This document shows positions 60,348 through 64,000 of a stretch of 64,000 bases of DNA, in pieces. Source of the DNA: Clostridia bacterium. Its GTDB lineage: Bacteria > Bacillota > Clostridia > Oscillospirales > CAG-272. The translations under genes were made by a program, and so were the position numbers. The notes under the pieces were generated by a model. The model saw nothing but the letters and a program-made list of their open reading frames with translations, did not search any database and was not told the DNA's origin. Position 1 is the stretch's first letter, and each line of letters begins with the position of its first letter. The stretch covers positions 116,811-180,810 of the forward strand of contig JAFVVP010000005.1 of NCBI GenBank assembly GCA_017502135.1, read 5' to 3'.

Positions 60348-62084
60348 TTATTTGCCGCGTTTTACGTAGTGCGTGTGAAGAATCTCGTGGGCGAGGTGGC
60401 TGTTAGGCTCGCCGAGGAAGTCTTCATAAAGCGCCTTAATGATGGAGTTCTCGTGAGATTTGCGGAGGTCCATCTTCTTGTCGGCAGTATAAAGAACTGC
60501 AGCGCGCTTAGCCTTCAGATCTACAGAGTTACGCACAGAAGCAGGCTGATACGGCTGACCGCCGCCATTTACACAGCCGCCCGGGCATCCCATGATCTCG
60601 ATGAAGTCAACCTTGTACGTGCCATCCTGTACACCCTTGAGGAGCTTCGAAGCATTGCCGGTGCCGCTGGCAACAGCAACGTTAAGCTCAATATCACCCA
60701 GTTTATAGGTGGCAAACTTGATACCTTCCGTGCCGCGCACATCGTTGAAATCAAGTTCCTTGAGTTCGGTGCCAAGGATAACTTCTGCGGCAGTACGGAG
60801 AGCAGCCTCCATAACACCACCGGTAGCGCCGAAGATTACACCTGCGCCGGATCCGATATCAACGGGAGAGTCAAACTTCTCGTTAGGAAGAGCGCGGAAA
60901 TCAATACCGGCAACGTCGATCATGCGAGCAACTTCGCGGGTAGTGATAGCGTAGTCGACACCGGGTACACCTTCAACATCCTGACCGTCACGAGTAACCT
61001 CAAATTTCTTTGCGGTACACGGAATGGCAGAAACGACCACGACATCCTTGGGATCGAGCCCCATCTTCTTGGCATAGTAAGCCTTATAGATGGCACCGAA
61101 CATCTGCTGAGGAGACTTACAAGTGGAGAGATTCTCCGTCATCTCCGGGAAGAAGTGTTCGCAATACTTAACCCATCCGGGCGAGCAAGATGTGATCATC
61201 GGGAGAACGCCGCCGTTCTTCACGCGGCCGAGGAACTCGGTAGCCTCTTCCATAATGGTGAGGTCTGCCGTGAAGTTAAGGTCATATACACCATCAAAGC
61301 CGAGACGCTTCATAGCGGCAACCATCTGACCTTCAACATCAGTGCCGGGCTCGTATCCGAAGCACTCACCAATGGTAGCGCGAACGGAAGGAGCGGCGGA
61401 AATAACAACGTGCTTCTTGGGATCGTTGATAGCAGCGAAAACTGCGTCCGTATCATCACGCTCATAAAGTGCACCGGTCGGGCATGCAACGATACATTGA
61501 CCGCAGTTGATACAACTGGTTTCAGCGAGTTTGAGACCGTTCGGAGAAGCGACCTCGGTATCGTATCCGCGGTTGGTCATGCCGATCGCGCCGATGCCCT
61601 GCACATTGTTGCAGGCTGCAACGCAGCGGCGGCAAAGGATACATTTGCTATTGTCGCGAATGATAGAAACAGAGGAAGTGTCAACCTCGCATTCGCAATC
61701 GTCGGAACGGAAGTAGTTCTCGTCAACGCCGTACTCATTAGCCAATTTCTGCAGTTCACAGGTAGTGGAACGTACGCAGGAAAGGCACTTTTTGTTGTGA
61801 GCGGAGAGAACGAGTTCAAGGTTCATCTTGCGAGCGGCTTTCACCTTCTCGGTGTTGGTATAGATCTCCATACCGTCGGTTACAGGGTAAACACAGGAGG
61901 TTACAAGGCCGCGTGCGCCTACAACTTCGACGAGGCAAAGACGGCAAGCGCCGATTTCATTGATATCTTTGAGATAGCAGAGCGTGGGAATGTTGATTCC
62001 GGCAACTCTGGCAGCATCCAGCACGGTCGCATTCTTGGGGACCTCAACCTCGATGCCGTTAATTTTAACTTTTACCATATCCAT
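60348..62084 (-). CDS. hydA: NADH-linked [FeFe] hydrogenase catalytic subunit (HydA/HndD)
   Basis: 578 residues. The N-terminal [2Fe-2S] domain (LCYLKDINEIGACRLCLVEV) is followed by a His-Cys [4Fe-4S] site (HNKKCLSC), two [4Fe-4S] clusters (CILCRRCVAAC, CINCGQCIVACP) and the H-cluster domain. Its motifs are L1 TSCSPGW at 298-304, L2 IPCTAKK at 354-360 and L3 GCPGGC with C500 and C504. L1 has Ser where many hydrogenases have the proton-relay Cys, and L2 has Ile in place of Met. With the flavoprotein subunit upstream it should produce H2 from NADH and reduced ferredoxin by electron confurcation, or the reverse. Confidence 0.93.
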   Translation of the reverse strand: MDMVKVKINGIEVEVPKNATVLDAARVAGINIPTLCYLKDINEIGACRLCLVEVVGARGLVTSCVYPVTDGMEIYTNTEKVKAARKMNLELVLSAHNKKCLSCVRSTTCELQKLANEYGVDENYFRSDDCECEVDTSSVSIIRDNSKCILCRRCVAACNNVQGIGAIGMTNRGYDTEVASPNGLKLAETSCINCGQCIVACPTGALYERDDTDAVFAAINDPKKHVVISAAPSVRATIGECFGYEPGTDVEGQMVAAMKRLGFDGVYDLNFTADLTIMEEATEFLGRVKNGGVLPMITSCSPGWVKYCEHFFPEMTENLSTCKSPQQMFGAIYKAYYAKKMGLDPKDVVVVSAIPCTAKKFEVTRDGQDVEGVPGVDYAITTREVARMIDVAGIDFRALPNEKFDSPVDIGSGAGVIFGATGGVMEAALRTAAEVILGTELKELDFNDVRGTEGIKFATYKLGDIELNVAVASGTGNASKLLKGVQDGTYKVDFIEIMGCPGGCVNGGGQPYQPASVRNSVDLKAKRAAVLYTADKKMDLRKSHENSIIKALYEDFLGEPNSHLAHEILHTHYVKRGK

Positions 62085-62102
62085 TTTGTCAAGGCTCCTT
62101 TC

Positions 62103-63896
62103 TTACTTTCTGGAGATTGCACCGAACTTACATTTTTCCATACAAGCGCCGCACTTCACGCACTTAGCAGTGTCGATGACGTGTACTTCCTTAACCTTAC
62201 CGGTAATAGCGCCGGCAGGACAAGCGCGTGCACAAAGCGTACATCCCTTACATTTGTCGGGATCAATCGTGTAATTGAGCAGTTTCTTACAAACGCCAGC
62301 GGGACATTTCTTATCGACGATGTGTGCGATGTACTCGTCGCGGAAATAGCGAAGCGTCGAAAGAACCGGGTTCGGTGCAGTCTGACCCAGACCGCAAAGA
62401 GATGCGCTCTTGATGTAATTTGCAAGCTCTTCGAGTTTATCGAGGTCTTCCATTTCGCCGTTACCGTCGCAGATCTTGTTAAGGATCTCGAGCATACGTA
62501 CAGTACCGATACGGCACGGAGCACACTTGCCGCAGGATTCATCAACGGTGAATTCCAAAAAGAACTTTGCAAGGTCAACCATACAGGTATCTTCATCCAT
62601 GACGATGAGACCACCGGAACCCATCATGGAACCGATCTCAAGAAGGTTATCGTAGTCGATCGGTACGTCGATGAGAGACGCGGGGATACAACCGCCGGAA
62701 GGGCCACCGGTCTGTGCAGCTTTGAACGTTTTACCGTTCGGAACGCCGCCACCGATTTCCTCAACAATCTCACGAAGTGTAGTACCCATGGGAACTTCTA
62801 CAAGACCTGTATTGGTGATCTTGCCGCCCAGAGCAAATACTTTCGTTCCCTTTGACTTCTCGGTACCCATGGAAGAGAACCAATCAGCACCTTTCAGGAT
62901 GATCTGTGCGATGTTCGCGTAGGTCTCAACGTTGTTGATAATCGTAGGTTTGCCCCACAGACCCTTTACTGCCGGGAACGGCGGACGGGGACGAGGCTCA
63001 CCGCGATTACCTTCGACGGAAGTCAGCAGAGCCGTTTCTTCACCGCACACGAATGCACCGGCACCGAGACGGATATGCAGATCAAAGTTGAAGCCGGAAC
63101 CGAAGATATTCTTGCCGAGAAGACCGTATTCTCTGGCCTGCTCAATAGCGATAGAAAGTCTTCTTACAGCGATCGGATACTCTGCACGGACGTATACCCA
63201 ACCTTCGTCAGCACCGATAGCGTAAGCAGCGATTGCCATGGCCTCGATCAGCGCGTGCGGGTCACCTTCCAGAACGGAACGGTCCATGAATGCGCCCGGG
63301 TCGCCTTCGTCGGCGTTACATACAACATACTTCTTATCCGAAACGGATGCGCGTGCAAACTGCCACTTGCGGCCCGTCGGGAATCCGCCGCCGCCGCGTC
63401 CGCGCAAACCGGATGCAAGGATAGTATTGATAACGTCTTCAGGCGTCATTTCTTTTACAGCCTTTGCGAGTGCGAAGTAACCGTCCATGGCGATATACTC
63501 GTCGATCGCTTCGGGGTTGATAACACCGCAGTTACGGAGAGCAACACGCTTCTGCTTTTTGTAGAACTGCGTCTCAGAGAGAGAAGCGGTGGCCTCTTCG
63601 GCAGCGGCAGCCTGATCGTTGTAAACAAGGCGCTCAACGATACGTCCTTTGAGGAGATGCTCTTCGACGATTTCGGGGATATCGTCTGCAGTAACCTGGC
63701 TGTAGAACGTACCCTCGGGATAGACGATCATAATCGGGCCCAATGCGCAAAGGCCGAAGCAACCGGTCATGACAATTTTGATCTCTTCCTCAAGGCCTTT
63801 TGCTTTGAGTTCATCCGCAAGCTTGTCGCGGAGTGCAACGCTGCCGGAAGAAGTACAACCGGTACCGCCGCAGATCAGTACATGAGAACGAATCAT
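62103..63896 (-). CDS. hydB: NuoF-like flavoprotein subunit of the [FeFe] hydrogenase (HydB/HndC)
   Basis: 597 residues. An N-terminal thioredoxin-like [2Fe-2S] domain (CGGTGC, TGCFGLCALGP) precedes the FMN/NADH domain (GLRGRGGGGFPTGRKW, NADEGDPGAFMDRSVLEGDPH in outline), an SLBB [4Fe-4S] site CGKCAPCRIGT, and two C-terminal clusters (CKGCTLCARACP, CVKCGACMEKC). It is the NAD(H) and putative bifurcation site of the multimeric hydrogenase. GGAGG precedes the ATG. hydA follows after 18 bases. Confidence 0.95.
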   Translation of the reverse strand: MIRSHVLICGGTGCTSSGSVALRDKLADELKAKGLEEEIKIVMTGCFGLCALGPIMIVYPEGTFYSQVTADDIPEIVEEHLLKGRIVERLVYNDQAAAAEEATASLSETQFYKKQKRVALRNCGVINPEAIDEYIAMDGYFALAKAVKEMTPEDVINTILASGLRGRGGGGFPTGRKWQFARASVSDKKYVVCNADEGDPGAFMDRSVLEGDPHALIEAMAIAAYAIGADEGWVYVRAEYPIAVRRLSIAIEQAREYGLLGKNIFGSGFNFDLHIRLGAGAFVCGEETALLTSVEGNRGEPRPRPPFPAVKGLWGKPTIINNVETYANIAQIILKGADWFSSMGTEKSKGTKVFALGGKITNTGLVEVPMGTTLREIVEEIGGGVPNGKTFKAAQTGGPSGGCIPASLIDVPIDYDNLLEIGSMMGSGGLIVMDEDTCMVDLAKFFLEFTVDESCGKCAPCRIGTVRMLEILNKICDGNGEMEDLDKLEELANYIKSASLCGLGQTAPNPVLSTLRYFRDEYIAHIVDKKCPAGVCKKLLNYTIDPDKCKGCTLCARACPAGAITGKVKEVHVIDTAKCVKCGACMEKCKFGAISRK

Positions 63897-63917
63897 ATAG
63901 TTTTTCCTCCTGTGGTG

Positions 63918-64000
63918 TTAGGCTTTAGCCGCGCCGATAGTGTACTCAGCAACGACTTTACCACCCTTGATGTGCTTTTCAATAATGGTTTTTGCTTTTT
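63918..64000 (-). CDS. 3' end of a [2Fe-2S] subunit of the hydrogenase operon (HndB-like), truncated
   Basis: Only the last 26 codons are visible, ending with IIEKHIKGGKVVAEYTIG and a short Ala/Lys tail, then TAA. The text and position (21 bases before hydB) fit the (2Fe-2S) ferredoxin-domain HndB protein that usually lies between the NuoE-like HndA and HndC subunits. A thioredoxin-like NuoE end is less likely. The call rests mainly on context. Confidence 0.6.
   Translation of the reverse strand, partial: KAKTIIEKHIKGGKVVAEYTIGAAKA

Noticed and set aside
60273-62855. An 860-codon open frame antisense to hydA and the end of hydB
   Set aside because: It runs opposite to two clearly coding genes with intact motifs, has no ribosome site and no recognisable domain, and crosses a terminator and two gene boundaries. 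It is a by-product of codon bias on the other strand.
1-64000. CRISPR arrays, insertion sequences, prophage, toxin-antitoxin pairs, tRNA or rRNA genes
   Set aside because: No regularly spaced repeats, no transposase or integrase motifs, and no room or sequence for stable RNAs were found; gene content is core chromosomal.

Overview
The window reads as a chromosomal segment of a low-to-medium GC, endospore-forming, strictly anaerobic member of the Firmicutes, most likely class Clostridia. Sporulation genes are present: spoIIAA-spoIIAB-sigF, spoIIID with a sigma-E-type promoter, a SpoIID-domain protein and a DacF-type carboxypeptidase. The metabolism is that of an anaerobe, with a pyrophosphate-type phosphofructokinase, a small 2[4Fe-4S] ferredoxin and a multisubunit NADH-linked [FeFe] hydrogenase. 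Coding density is high, no gene-free stretch exceeds 300 bases, and promoters are mostly clear sigma-A types with 17-base spacers. I saw no rRNA, tRNA, CRISPR array, insertion sequence, integrase or phage gene, so this is core chromosome rather than a mobile island.

Layout. 1-8.1 kb: the 3' part of tmcAL, then on the minus strand holB, ricT, a 56-residue ferredoxin, trmN6, rsmI, metG and tatD, in the order known from the origin-proximal region of Bacillus. 8.2-20 kb (plus): an anchored protein of unknown function, coaE with a lytic transglycosylase, an M18 aminopeptidase, a KDPG aldolase fused to a VOC domain, prfA-tsaC, a ParC-like topoisomerase subunit, and an exported protein paired with a SpoIID-domain protein. 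20-21.7 kb (minus): the spoIIA operon. 21.8-31 kb: PPi-PFK, then pcrA, proS and a SEDS gene on minus, then dacF and pgi on plus. 31-35.7 kb: a small P-loop protein, a Cys-rich protein, and a four-gene minus-strand operon of a Crp/Fnr regulator with an ABC importer. 35.8-43 kb: sugar nucleotidyltransferase-galE, argH, argG, two polysaccharide deacetylases and a GNAT.

43-54 kb: proC, two membrane proteins, a PAP2 phosphatase, then a cell-surface block. The block has two copies of a two-gene module (a membrane-anchored phosphodiester-glycosidase-domain protein whose stop overlaps the start of a single-pass extracellular protein). The copies face opposite directions and flank a GT2-GtrA glycosyltransferase and a CapA-type lipoprotein. 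This is the best candidate in the window for an undescribed system. 54-59 kb: spoIIID, coaX with an ECF S component (pantothenate kinase and probable uptake), a flavodoxin-like protein, and the ylxM-ffh-rpsP-khpA protein-targeting and ribosome cluster. 59-64 kb (minus): a Gfo/Idh/MocA oxidoreductase and the hydrogenase operon, cut by the window edge.
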